Below, piece by piece: positions 34,982-44,625 of a stretch of 64,000 nt of DNA; the stretch's first letter is position 1; every line of letters begins with the position of its first letter. The notes beneath the pieces are model-generated. The model searched no databases, had not been told where the DNA came from, and was given only the letters and a program-made list of their open reading frames with translations. The translations under genes and the position numbers were made by a program. This stretch comes from Gemmataceae bacterium (lineage in GTDB: Bacteria; Planctomycetota; Planctomycetia; Gemmatales; Gemmataceae). The DNA is taken from the NCBI GenBank assembly GCA_019636445.1, contig JAHBXO010000002.1, positions 62,001 through 126,000 on the forward strand, written 5' to 3'.

Positions 34982-35377
34982 ATGTCGATGACGATCCGCG
35001 TCCGGCCGGACTCGCCGGTGCCGATTTACGAACAAATCCTGACGCAGGCGGTCTTCGCCGTGGCGAACGGCGACCTGCCGCCCGGCGCGATGCTCCCGAG
35101 CGTGCGCGACCTGTCGGCGGAACTGGTGGTGAATCCGAACACGGTCGTGCGAGCTTATCAGGAATTGGAGCGGCTGGGCGCGATCGAAGCGAAGCGCGGG
35201 CTGGGGATGGAAGTGACGGCCGACGGCCCCAAACTCTGCCGCGAACGCCGCAAGGGGATCGTTCTGGCGCGGCTACGCGAGGCGTTGCGGGAGGCAGCGG
35301 CGGCCGGGCTGGACGCCGAAGACGTCCGGCAGATGGTGACGACCGAATGGCCGAAGTTGAACGCGGGCCGGAAGTGA
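34982..35377 (+). CDS. GntR-family (YtrA-type) transcriptional regulator
   Basis: A 131-residue regulator. VRPDSPVPIYEQILTQAVFAVANGDLPPGAMLPSVRDLSAELVVNPNTVVRAYQELERLGAIEAKRGLGMEV is the winged-helix domain of the GntR family, and the short C-terminal tail of about 45 residues is the YtrA subtype, which usually represses an adjacent ABC transporter operon. The ABC ATPase gene follows 19 bases downstream, and a candidate operator overlaps its promoter. Confidence 0.92.
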   Translation: MSMTIRVRPDSPVPIYEQILTQAVFAVANGDLPPGAMLPSVRDLSAELVVNPNTVVRAYQELERLGAIEAKRGLGMEVTADGPKLCRERRKGIVLARLREALREAAAAGLDAEDVRQMVTTEWPKLNAGRK

Positions 35378-35396
35378 CACGCCGGGAGGAAATGCC

Positions 35397-36362
35397 ATGT
35401 CCGATGGGGCCGCGATTACGATCGACAAGCTCGTGGTGCGGTATCGCGGCAAGCCGGCCGTGAACGGGCTGTCCCTTCGGGTGCCGAAAGGGTCGGTCTT
35501 CGCGCTGCTCGGCGACAACGGCGCGGGGAAATCGACGACGATGAAGGTGTTGGCGGGTCTGGTGCCGCCCAACGCGGGGCGCGCCGAGATCCTCGGTTTC
35601 GACTGTTGGAGCCGCGCGTACGACCTGCGGCACCGCGTCGGATTCGTGCCGGAAAAGCCCCGGTTTTATGACTGGATGACCGTCGCGAACGTCGGTTGGT
35701 TCACGGCCGCGTTTCACCGGCCGGGGTTTCTCGAACACTTCGAGGATTGGATCGGCAAACTGGGACTCGACCGATCCAAAAAGTTAAAGGAATTGTCGAA
35801 AGGCGGCTACGCGCGGGTGGGGCTGGCGTTGGCACTCGCCGCCGATCCGCAGGTCCTGCTGCTCGATGAACCGACCTCGGGATTGGACCTGCTCACCCGA
35901 CGGGAGTTCCTGGCGAGTCTGGTCGAACTGGCGGCGGAAGGTCGGACGATCCTGATCTCCAGTCATTCGATCGCGGAGCTGGAGCGGTTCACGTCGCACG
36001 CGGCCTTCGTGAAGGACGGCCGCGTGATGCTGAGCGCGACGCTCGACGACCTCCGGTCGCGGTTCCGGCGCGTCTCGTTCCGTGCGGCGGGCATGGCCTT
36101 CGATCTCGCGAGCGTCGGCACGGTGTTGCAATCGCAGCGGATCGGCAAATACGAACAGCACCTGCTGCAGGATCCCGATGCCGATGGCTTGGCCAATTTG
36201 CGCGACCATCCACTTATATCGGATTTCGAAGAGACTTCGGTCGGGCTGGAAGACGTCTACGCGGCCCTGATGGCGAAACCGGACGAGCGTCGCGCCCCGG
36301 CTCCGGTGCGATCACGAAGCGAAGACGAATTCGAGAACGAGCTTTCGCGGGAGGGCGTGTAG
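35397..36362 (+). CDS. ABC transporter ATP-binding protein
   Basis: A 321-residue ATPase. Walker A is GDNGAGKST (39-47). The signature is degenerate, LSKGGYARVGLALAL, and Walker B is VLLLDEPTSGLD with the switch histidine in ISSHS. This combination resembles the YtrB/CcmA class that works with YtrA-type regulators. It supplies ATP hydrolysis for the membrane protein encoded 2 bases downstream. The substrate is unknown; ytr-type systems respond to cell-envelope stress. Confidence 0.93.
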   Translation: MSDGAAITIDKLVVRYRGKPAVNGLSLRVPKGSVFALLGDNGAGKSTTMKVLAGLVPPNAGRAEILGFDCWSRAYDLRHRVGFVPEKPRFYDWMTVANVGWFTAAFHRPGFLEHFEDWIGKLGLDRSKKLKELSKGGYARVGLALALAADPQVLLLDEPTSGLDLLTRREFLASLVELAAEGRTILISSHSIAELERFTSHAAFVKDGRVMLSATLDDLRSRFRRVSFRAAGMAFDLASVGTVLQSQRIGKYEQHLLQDPDADGLANLRDHPLISDFEETSVGLEDVYAALMAKPDERRAPAPVRSRSEDEFENELSREGV

Positions 36363-36364
36363 CC

Positions 36365-39300
36365 ATGTTCCGCGCGATGCTCTGGAAGGAACTGCGCGAA
36401 CAAGCGGCGATTCTGATCGCGCTTTTGGCGCTCGGTTCGGGCGTGATCGCGGCGGCGGCGGCCCTGGGTTCGTCGACAGGATTGGAAGCGGGGCTGGGCG
36501 ATTTCCGTGCGTACACGAATGCCGGGCGACTGGCGGTGCTGGCCCTGACGATCGCCGCCGGCGTGGTGATTGGTGGTTCACTCTTCGCGGGCGAAGTCGA
36601 AAACGAGACGATGGGTTGTCTGGAAATGCTGCCGGCCCGGCGGTGGATCATCTGGTGGAGCAAACTGACCGCCGGTCTCGTGTTGACGGTCTTCGCCGGC
36701 GCAATCCTGCTCGGGACGGGCGCATTGCTCGGGGCGTTGGGCACGACGTCCCGGCAGCTTTGGCTCATCGCCGGGGCCATCCTGACATTGGTCGCGTTCG
36801 CCTGGGGGGCCTTCGGTTCGACGATCTCCCAGAACACGTTGGGCGCCTGCGCCGGTGGTCTGTTTGGTGCCGTACTGTTCGGCGTGCCAATCTTCAGCCT
36901 GGCCTTGTTCGTGTTGCAGACAATCGTTCGATTCCTGTCGAAAGATCCCCCCTTGTTGGTCCTGCAATTGGGGCCGGTCGTCGCGGCCTATGCCGTGGTG
37001 ATGACACCGATACTCCTGGGCGGCGTGTTATTCACGGCCCCCGACCGCGCGCGGTATCGCACCGCGCCGAAGGGCGAAGCTTCGGTCCCCGTCCGTTCCA
37101 CTTCGCCAGGGCCGGGGCGCCTCCGTGCGGCGTTCTGGCTTGCCCGGCGGCAGTGGTCGCTCGCGTTACCGATCGGCGCGGCGCTGGCACTCGGAACGGG
37201 GTTCGCCGGCCTACTGGAAGAAGCTCACCTGCTGGTTGGTTGGCCGCTCGCCGCGTGTTTCGCCAGCGTCTGCGCCGGGGTGCTCTCGTGGACCGACGAA
37301 CAGTCCCGCGACACCTACAAGTTCTGGGGAGAGCGTCGTCTGCCGCCGGGAATGCCTTGGTTGATCAAGATCCTATTCAGCTTCTGCGTCGGCCTCCTCT
37401 GGGTCGTCTTGCTGTTCCTACCCGTCCTTGTTCGTAGTCTGGCGAATTCCCGATCCGACGGAACATCCCGGTTCATCCAGGCGTTTGGCAGCGGAATCCT
37501 TGGCTACCACGTCGGCGACCTCGCGCGGTTCATGCTCGTCTGGCCCCTCTACGGTTTCGCGTTTGGCCATCTCGCCGGCCTGCTGTTCCGCAAGACCATC
37601 GTCGCCCTCGGCGTCGGCCTGCTCGTCGCGGCCCCCCTCGCGGCGCTCTGGCTCCCGTCGCTCGTCACCGGCGGCGTTCACGGCTGGCAACTCTGGCCGC
37701 TCCCCCTCGTCGTTCTGGCGGCCACGCGGTGGTTGGTCCGTCCCTGGTCCGCCGACCGGCTTGCGTCCGCCCGATCACTTGGCACCGTCGCCGGACTCGC
37801 CGCCGCAGTCGTCGCCTACTTCGCCATCGGACTGGCCTGGCGCGTTCTCGAGGTGCCCCTCACCGCCGAAATCGACGACGATCTCCGATTCGCCGAAACC
37901 GTGCCCCAACTCGACTCGGACGATGGCGGCCGGTTCTTCCGCTCCGCCGTCGGTACCGGACTCGCACAGGCGTTCAGCGATGTCCCGGAACCCCTCGCGA
38001 ACGGTCGCATCCGCATGGACCTGAACCGGTCGCGGCCCAGCCGACAACTGCTGTCCCAAATCGCATCCGACCGTTGGCCCGCCAACGACCTGAGCTCGCT
38101 TGAATGGTGGCTGGAACGCGAACCGATTCTCGATGTCATCCGGCAGTTGAAAGCCGCCGCGAAACTGCCGGCCGGCCCGATCGAGAACCCGCGCGCCTTG
38201 AATAACACGACGAAACTGCGCGAATCCCTCGAAATCGTGCCTGCCGTCCACCTCCTGCTCGCGCGGGGGTTGGCCTCGCAACGCCGCGACCGGCCGGAGG
38301 AATTCGTCGACTGCCTTCACGCCGCGCTCGCGGTTTCCCGCAACGCACGAACCCAACAGCCTTCGATCATCTACCGGATGGGTCTGGCGGCCGAACGGCC
38401 GATCTTCGACGCCCTCGACGTCTGGCTGGCACGGTTGGAGCACCGGCCCGATCTGGTGCGTCTCGCGAAGGATGTCCTGCTCCACCACAAGCGCACCTGC
38501 CCGCGCGACCCGAACGACATCACAATCGTCGACCGCATGATCGACCGCAATACGCTCACCGAACTTCCGCAATGGGCACCGAAGGAACTGGAGGCCACGT
38601 TCGGCGGAATCGCGCGAGCCAACATTGGCTACATTCAATCCCCCTCACGGATCAAAGCGGAGACGGAAACGGAAATCGTCGGGTTCGCCGTCGTCGTCCC
38701 GTGGGAACGCGAGCGCTTTCGCCGGATGCTCGGCGTGAAGAATGCCGATGCCAGGGAATCGAGCAACGCCACTCGAGTGAATTCGTGGCTCGCCGGCTAC
38801 CTGCGAATGGGTTACCCGACCGCGCGATTCGACGCCGCCATGGTGGAATCCGAAACGCAACTCGAACTGGCACTCGCCCAGACGGCGCTGGCGATCTTCG
38901 CCTGGGAGCAGGGTCGGCCGGCCAAGACGCTGGCGGATTTGGTGCCAGACCTGTTACCCGATATCCCGGTTGATGCGCACGTGCGGCAGCCGCTGGGGTA
39001 TCGGGTTTCCCGAGGGGAATCGATCGAAATCGGCCGGTGGCCCGAAGACCCCGCACTGCCGCCCGGGCTGGCGGCCCAAGCGGAATTCAGCGGGGAGGCG
39101 CGAGCGTCCCTCAGTGGGTTGATTGGTGGATTCGCCATAGCCGACTTGCCCCGCCCGTCGGCCCCGGGACTGACCCTCGACGGCCATCCGTTCGTGAATC
39201 TGGACGGCGTCGCAGCCTTTGCGGGTGGGATCGTGCAATGGCCTCTTGAGGAACTTACCAGTTCTGACGCAGAGTTCGCAATGGGTGGCATGGCTCCCGG

Positions 39301-39523
39301 TGGGGAAGGGCCGGTAATCGGGATGATGTTCCGCCGGGAACACGGTGCCGCCGCGATCGATTGGTCGGTTCGACTCCGCAAGCTGGCACCGGGACACGGC
39401 GTGGTCTGGAGTGTCGGGCCGGATCGCGTGGATGGCGGTGGAGTTTCGCAGGTGGGTGCCCGACGGGATGCGGTCAATGGCGGCGACTGGTTGCGTGTTG
39501 TACCGCTCGGTCGATGGGAATAG
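36365..39523 (+). CDS. ABC-2 type permease with large C-terminal extension
   Basis: A 1052-residue protein. MFRAMLWKELREQAAILIALLALG is a typical ABC-2 permease start. Hydrophobic helices fill residues about 20-240 and 255-510, so it may contain two fused permease halves. The last roughly 540 residues are soluble. Within them ALAQTALAIFAWEQGRPAKTLADLVPDLLPDIPVDAH and a QPLGYRV motif match a planctomycete extension recalling pilin-like secreted domains. It partners the ABC ATPase. The gene ends one base from the convergent kinase gene, with no room for a terminator. Confidence 0.85.
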   Translation: MFRAMLWKELREQAAILIALLALGSGVIAAAAALGSSTGLEAGLGDFRAYTNAGRLAVLALTIAAGVVIGGSLFAGEVENETMGCLEMLPARRWIIWWSKLTAGLVLTVFAGAILLGTGALLGALGTTSRQLWLIAGAILTLVAFAWGAFGSTISQNTLGACAGGLFGAVLFGVPIFSLALFVLQTIVRFLSKDPPLLVLQLGPVVAAYAVVMTPILLGGVLFTAPDRARYRTAPKGEASVPVRSTSPGPGRLRAAFWLARRQWSLALPIGAALALGTGFAGLLEEAHLLVGWPLAACFASVCAGVLSWTDEQSRDTYKFWGERRLPPGMPWLIKILFSFCVGLLWVVLLFLPVLVRSLANSRSDGTSRFIQAFGSGILGYHVGDLARFMLVWPLYGFAFGHLAGLLFRKTIVALGVGLLVAAPLAALWLPSLVTGGVHGWQLWPLPLVVLAATRWLVRPWSADRLASARSLGTVAGLAAAVVAYFAIGLAWRVLEVPLTAEIDDDLRFAETVPQLDSDDGGRFFRSAVGTGLAQAFSDVPEPLANGRIRMDLNRSRPSRQLLSQIASDRWPANDLSSLEWWLEREPILDVIRQLKAAAKLPAGPIENPRALNNTTKLRESLEIVPAVHLLLARGLASQRRDRPEEFVDCLHAALAVSRNARTQQPSIIYRMGLAAERPIFDALDVWLARLEHRPDLVRLAKDVLLHHKRTCPRDPNDITIVDRMIDRNTLTELPQWAPKELEATFGGIARANIGYIQSPSRIKAETETEIVGFAVVVPWERERFRRMLGVKNADARESSNATRVNSWLAGYLRMGYPTARFDAAMVESETQLELALAQTALAIFAWEQGRPAKTLADLVPDLLPDIPVDAHVRQPLGYRVSRGESIEIGRWPEDPALPPGLAAQAEFSGEARASLSGLIGGFAIADLPRPSAPGLTLDGHPFVNLDGVAAFAGGIVQWPLEELTSSDAEFAMGGMAPGGEGPVIGMMFRREHGAAAIDWSVRLRKLAPGHGVVWSVGPDRVDGGGVSQVGARRDAVNGGDWLRVVPLGRWE

Positions 39524-42500
39524 TCACTTCGCCCCGGCGGCTTCACGCAAGAGAATCTCGACGTCGGTGCGCAGCCCCCACGGGATCGGCACGCCAGCGT
39601 CGGCGGACGATTGGTCCGCCAGCCATTTCGCCGCACGAGTCCGCCATTCGGCCGCGAGTTCGGGCTGGCCGGCCCGAATCTGGACGAGGGCCTGTACCAG
39701 CCAGGCGACGGGGTGCGGTTCGGGCTTATTGCAGACGGCCGACAATCGCGACAGCATCGACTCGGTTCGACCCGCACGCAATTCCGCAAGTGCGAGCAGG
39801 ACGATTTCGTCCGCTTCCTCGGTGGTACTCGAAACCCCGCTGGAGACGAGTTTCAAAATCGTGGCGGGTTCGACGCCGCTCTCGGGGGACAGCGCCAGCG
39901 ACCAGGCGACCGCGCGGGCTTCGGCCGGTGCGGGAGTTGGCGTCCGATCCGCGAGTTCGCGGCAGGCTTTGCGATAGGCCGCGAGATCGCCGGCCTCGAG
40001 GTGGACTTTGGCACTCAATCCATTGGCGATTTCCGGACGCGCCTTCAACGCCATCGCCTGATTGATGTGGGCGGCGGCCTCGCGCCAGTCGCCGAGTTGC
40101 CCAAGCGCGACGCCACGCTGATACCAGTGGTCGGGATTGGCGGGTTGCAACCGGATGGCCACCAGGGAACCCGCCGCGGCCCGCTTCCAGTCGCCGAGTT
40201 TCGCGGAAACGGCCGCCCGTTCGCGCCGATAGTCCGGGTTGTCGGGCGTCACTGCGATCAAGCGGTCCAGGTGCCAGCCCGCGCCGAACCAGTGCTCCGC
40301 CGCCAGGCACGCCTTCACTTGCCGCTCGCGCCAGGCCTGCAGCGCCGCGGTCGGCGTGTTGGCCACGATGTCATATCGCGATTTCAGTAATAGCCAGTCG
40401 TCCCGCAAGCTTTCGGCGTCCGTCGGCAGCACATCGCCAGCCTCGGTGAGCCTTTGGCCGGAGAGCATCCGCCCGCCCGCCAGCATTTCCTCCACCGACC
40501 ACTTCGCCACGATCAGGCTCGCGATCCAGTCCTTGCGTGCCGGGAAGGGTGGGGTCAGCGGTTCGCCGGTGTTCGCGTCCCAGATCCGACCACGACCGTT
40601 CGCCAGTTCGGTGTAAAAGAGCTTGCCATCGGGACCGAACTCGACAACCGAGACCCCGGCGCCGAGGCGGACAGGAGGCACGATCGGCGATCCGTCGACC
40701 GCATTCCAGATGCGTGCCGTATTATCGTCGCTGGTCGTAATGATTGCCGTCCCGGCGGGATTGAACACGGCGCGGAGAACCTTGCTGGCATGTTTGGCCG
40801 GCGTCTTCCAGTGTGATTCCCCGCTCGAGGTGTTCCACGCCATGACTCCGCCGTCGAGATCGCCCGTGACGAGTACCGTGGCGTCGGGTGAAAACTGGGC
40901 CGTGGAAATCGCGGCCCCGGACCGCAATGGCGGGGTCAGGGGTTCGTGGTCGCTGGCCCGGCGGACGCGCACGGCCTGCCCGCCTCCGAAAGTCACGCTC
41001 AATTCGCCATTCTTGCCGAAGACCGTCTGCATGTCGTCGCGGGCATTTGCGCCGGCGGGGGCCGCGACCGACTTCTGGGTCGTGGTCGTGCCGGAAAGAT
41101 CGCCGTTGCCGATCAGATTCCAGACTCGCACGGCGCGCGTCTGGTCCGCGACGAGAATTTCGTGCCCGTTCGGGCTGAAGCGCACCGCCGACGCGAGCGC
41201 GTTGTTGCGCAGCGGCGGAGTGACCAGTTCGCCGCTGCCCATGTCCCACACCCGGATCGTGTTGTCCTCGGCAGCCGTGGCAGCCCAGCGACCATCTGGC
41301 CCCGTGGTCACGAAGATCACCGGGCCATCGTGGGATACGGGTCGACCGACGGCTTGACCGGTTTCGAGATCCCAGACGCGTGCGGTCGAATCTTCACAGG
41401 CCGTCACGAGCCGCTTACCGGCGGGACCGATCGCGATCGAGTGGACCGCGCCGGGGTGCTTGAGGGGCGGATAGACCGGCTGGGCCGTGATGGGGTCCCA
41501 GACAGTGGCAGTGTGGTCGGCGGAACCGGTGGCGACACGTCGGCCATCGGGGGAAAAGGCAATGCTTGTAACGGCACCAGCATGTTTGAGTGCCGGACCG
41601 TTCGGTTGGCCGGTGGCCGCGTCCAGGATTCTCGCCGTGCCGTCGCGGCTGCCTGCGGCGAGTCGAAGTCCGTCCGACGATTGCACTAGATCGTTTACAC
41701 GATCGGCGAAGTTGAAGAGGCTTTTCTCCCGGCCAGCCGCGGTATCCCAGCCGCGGATCCGCCCCGCCGCGCAACCCGACCAGAGCGTTGCGCCGTCGGG
41801 CGAGAAGAGCAATCGCGTGATGGCGGCCCCGTTATTGAGCACGTGAAGCAAGCGGGCATCCTTCGCGTTCCAGAGCCGGACGAAGCCATCGGCTCCACCG
41901 GTCGCGACGACGCGGCCATCCCCCGCAATCGCAACGGTGCGGATCGCCGCGCCATGTTCCATCGGCGCCGAGACTGGCTGACTGTCCTTGGTGTCCCAAA
42001 GCCGCGCGATGCCGTCCTCGCTGGCGGTCACGGCATACCGCCCGGCCGAGTCGTAGGCCGCGTCCGTCAGCGCGACCTCGTGCAACCAGACATGGCTCAG
42101 GCGTGGGCAGTGGTCGAAGACGGCGCGCAATCGGATCCGGTGCATCCGTTCGCGATCGGCGTATCCCGGCTCGTCCGCCAGTTTTTCCGACTCGAGGCGC
42201 AGCGCCTCGGCGAACCAGAGCGGAGCACCGAGGTAGTCGAAGGTGTCCAGCAGCCGTGTCCCGTTCGCGACGTTCAGGCGGATCATCCGCCGCGTGCTCT
42301 CGTCGAGATTCTTCTTGGCCGATACGTGCGCCTCTTCGGCATCGCGGGCGCGTTTTGTGATTTCGACGTACGACCAGACGGCGAGAATCACGAAGATCAC
42401 GAGGAAGACGTGAAACACGCCGATCGCAGTGGCACGGGCCGGGTTGCGTTTGACCCATTTCCAGATCCACTCGCTCCAGCCGATGGGCCGAGCGGAGATC

Positions 42501-43582
42501 GGTTCGCCGTCGAGGTGGCGCCGCAGGTCCTCGGCCAGTTCGGCGGCCGACTGATAACGCCGGTGCGGCGGCTTCTGGAGCGCCTTGAGGCAGATCGTGT
42601 CGAGGTCCCGCGGCGTATGCGGCTGGAGCGCCTTTGGGGCCACTGCCTCGCCATCGAGTACCAGACGGATGGTCGCGATCGGCGATTCGCCTCGAAAGGG
42701 TGGATGGCCCACGAGCATTTCGTAAAGGATGCAGCCGAGCGCGTAGACGTCCGTCGCGGGGCCGATGTCGTGGATGCGTCCGGCCGCCTGCTCCGGCGCC
42801 ATGTAGCTCGGCGTGCCGATGATGCTGCCGGCGTGCGTCTGTCCACTGCCGCTGCCGATATCCTTCGCCAGGCCGAAGTCCGTGACCTTCGGTTGCCCGT
42901 CGAGCGTCATCAGCACGTTCTGCGGCTTCAGATCGCGGTGGATGACCCCGGCCTGGTGCGCCGCGTGCACCGCCCGCGCCAGCGTCTCCACCGTCTGCGC
43001 CGCGTACGCCGCCTTCTGCGGCTTCCCCTCGCACTTCGCCGACAAGTTCCCGCCGTCCACCAGTTCGAGCGCGATGTACGGCACGCCGTTGTGCTCGCCG
43101 ACGTCGTACACCTGCACGATGTTCGGGTGGTTCAGCTTCGCCACTACCTCCGCTTCGAGCCGAAACCGTTCGAGGTGAGTCTCCCCGACGTTCAGCCCGC
43201 CGATGATCATCTTGAGCGCGACGGTCCGATTCAGGTGGATATGTCGCGCCTTGTAGACCACGCCCATGCCGCCGGTGCCGAGTTCGTCGATCACCTCGTA
43301 AGGGCCGACGAGCGATTCCGGCGCGATTTTGGCACCGGTAGCGGTCAGGAGGGATTTGCCGAAAGAACTATTGCTCGAGGAACGCAGGCCGGGATGGGTA
43401 CGGTGCCCGAAGACGCTTCGCGGCGTCTGGCCAAGGCCCAACTCCTGCGGCGTATGCGCGGACGTCTTCTGCGACTCGGCAAGGTCGCTCGAACGCACCG
43501 ACTCGTAGCCGATGGTTTGATCGGGAGATGCGTCGGAGGAGCCGGTAGCCGGTCCCGTTGGCCCGTCGGTCGGGCTACTCAT
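39524..43582 (-). CDS. Ser/Thr protein kinase with WD40 and TPR repeats
   Basis: A 1352-residue membrane kinase. After a disordered N-terminus, residues about 95-360 form a Hanks-type kinase: GTGGMG loop, Lys124, HRDLKPQN (215-222), DFG (235-237), with GTPSYMAPEQ in the activation segment. A single membrane helix lies near 383-405. Then come about ten WD40 repeats (LWDTKDSQPV, LWNAKDARL, VWDLETGQAV types) over residues about 480-960, and TPR-type repeats after 1090 (WYQRGVALGQLGDWREAA). Extracytoplasmic WD40 domains may sense a partner. This architecture is frequent in Gemmata relatives. It abuts the convergent permease gene. Confidence 0.93.
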   Translation of the reverse strand: MSSPTDGPTGPATGSSDASPDQTIGYESVRSSDLAESQKTSAHTPQELGLGQTPRSVFGHRTHPGLRSSSNSSFGKSLLTATGAKIAPESLVGPYEVIDELGTGGMGVVYKARHIHLNRTVALKMIIGGLNVGETHLERFRLEAEVVAKLNHPNIVQVYDVGEHNGVPYIALELVDGGNLSAKCEGKPQKAAYAAQTVETLARAVHAAHQAGVIHRDLKPQNVLMTLDGQPKVTDFGLAKDIGSGSGQTHAGSIIGTPSYMAPEQAAGRIHDIGPATDVYALGCILYEMLVGHPPFRGESPIATIRLVLDGEAVAPKALQPHTPRDLDTICLKALQKPPHRRYQSAAELAEDLRRHLDGEPISARPIGWSEWIWKWVKRNPARATAIGVFHVFLVIFVILAVWSYVEITKRARDAEEAHVSAKKNLDESTRRMIRLNVANGTRLLDTFDYLGAPLWFAEALRLESEKLADEPGYADRERMHRIRLRAVFDHCPRLSHVWLHEVALTDAAYDSAGRYAVTASEDGIARLWDTKDSQPVSAPMEHGAAIRTVAIAGDGRVVATGGADGFVRLWNAKDARLLHVLNNGAAITRLLFSPDGATLWSGCAAGRIRGWDTAAGREKSLFNFADRVNDLVQSSDGLRLAAGSRDGTARILDAATGQPNGPALKHAGAVTSIAFSPDGRRVATGSADHTATVWDPITAQPVYPPLKHPGAVHSIAIGPAGKRLVTACEDSTARVWDLETGQAVGRPVSHDGPVIFVTTGPDGRWAATAAEDNTIRVWDMGSGELVTPPLRNNALASAVRFSPNGHEILVADQTRAVRVWNLIGNGDLSGTTTTQKSVAAPAGANARDDMQTVFGKNGELSVTFGGGQAVRVRRASDHEPLTPPLRSGAAISTAQFSPDATVLVTGDLDGGVMAWNTSSGESHWKTPAKHASKVLRAVFNPAGTAIITTSDDNTARIWNAVDGSPIVPPVRLGAGVSVVEFGPDGKLFYTELANGRGRIWDANTGEPLTPPFPARKDWIASLIVAKWSVEEMLAGGRMLSGQRLTEAGDVLPTDAESLRDDWLLLKSRYDIVANTPTAALQAWRERQVKACLAAEHWFGAGWHLDRLIAVTPDNPDYRRERAAVSAKLGDWKRAAAGSLVAIRLQPANPDHWYQRGVALGQLGDWREAAAHINQAMALKARPEIANGLSAKVHLEAGDLAAYRKACRELADRTPTPAPAEARAVAWSLALSPESGVEPATILKLVSSGVSSTTEEADEIVLLALAELRAGRTESMLSRLSAVCNKPEPHPVAWLVQALVQIRAGQPELAAEWRTRAAKWLADQSSADAGVPIPWGLRTDVEILLREAAGAK

Positions 43583-43830
43583 GCCAGAAGCTCACCGGGC
43601 GGTGAGGAGGAGGGTGTTAAAAATGAAAATACGCGAGATTTCGGGCTTATGGAAGATGGGAAAGGTAATGAAGCATTAAAGATTCCAGCGTTATACACGG
43701 AAGGGTCGTCGGCACCGGGCGAGTCGGAACACTTCCGATCGGGATAATCGGCGTTCGTTCTCGATCGCGACCGTTGCGATCCAGCGTTCCATCCGCTACG
43801 TTCAATTCATCCGGTCCGAAGGGGTGGCGC
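43583..43830. other. divergent intergenic region, locally AT-rich
   Basis: The 248 bases between the two divergent genes contain an AT-rich block at about 43617-43700 unlike the surrounding DNA. It probably contains the promoters of both genes; I cannot place convincing -35/-10 pairs. Confidence 0.4.
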
Positions 43831-44598
43831 ATGTGCCGCATTGTTTCCGTCGTCGCCGCGTTGGCTCTCCTGCCCGCCCTCGCCTGGGGCCAGCCGGCCA
43901 AGCCGTTCAAGGTTCGCTGGTACGGCCAGTCGTTCTTCCAGGTTGAATCGCCGTCCGGCAAGAAGATCGTCACCGATCCGCATCAGATTCCGGCGTTCGG
44001 CCGGAATCTCGTTTCGGCCGACATCGTGACCGTGTCCCACGACCACAACGACCACAATGTCCTCGACGCGGTCGAGAATGCCCGCGCCGCGCGGGTCTTC
44101 CGCGGCATCAAGGTTGACAAGGGCCGCGCCGACTGGGACCGGATCGACGAAAAAGTCGGGGCGATCCGCGTCCGCAGCGTGGCGACCTACCACGACAACG
44201 AAAACGGATTCTCCCGAGGCAAGAACGCCGTCTTCGTACTGGACGTGGAAGGACTGACTTTCTGCCATCTCGGCGATATCGGCCACGAATTGAACGCGGA
44301 ACAGACCAAGGCGATCGGCAAAGTCGACGTCCTCATGATCCCGGTCGGCGGCACCTACACCATCAACGGCGAACAAGCGAAGAAAATCGTCGACACCCTT
44401 AAACCGCGATTGCACGTGTTCCCCATGCACTACGGCGTACCCAATTATGACGACCTCAACGGACCCGACGAATTTCTCGACAGCCAGAAACTCAAGCTCG
44501 TCCGCCAACCGCTGAGCAACGAGTTCACGATCGCCGCGGACGCCAAGCCGGACGCACCGACCATCGTGCTGGTTGGTACCGAGTCCAAGAAGAAGTAA
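43831..44598 (+). CDS. secreted MBL-fold metal-dependent hydrolase
   Basis: A 255-residue protein. The selected ATG gives a signal peptide (MCRIVSVVAALALLPALAWG). FKVRWYGQSFFQVESPSGKKIVTDP and VSHDHNDHN (the HxHxDH metal motif), then FCHLGDIGH with a metal-binding Asp/His, and VFPMHYG near the C-terminus identify the UPF0173/UlaG-like MBL subgroup. These enzymes hydrolyse ester or phosphodiester-type bonds; the substrate is not evident. It is followed after 27 bases by the membrane kinase gene, so the two may be co-transcribed. Confidence 0.9.
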   Translation: MCRIVSVVAALALLPALAWGQPAKPFKVRWYGQSFFQVESPSGKKIVTDPHQIPAFGRNLVSADIVTVSHDHNDHNVLDAVENARAARVFRGIKVDKGRADWDRIDEKVGAIRVRSVATYHDNENGFSRGKNAVFVLDVEGLTFCHLGDIGHELNAEQTKAIGKVDVLMIPVGGTYTINGEQAKKIVDTLKPRLHVFPMHYGVPNYDDLNGPDEFLDSQKLKLVRQPLSNEFTIAADAKPDAPTIVLVGTESKKK

Positions 44599-44625
44599 CG
44601 GACCGATCGCCTCCGGGATGCCGAA

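Noticed and set aside
43644..43700. Sigma70 promoter in the AT-rich patch
   Set aside because: TATAAC- and TTATAC-like hexamers occur, but no -35 at 16-18 bases is convincing on either strand.
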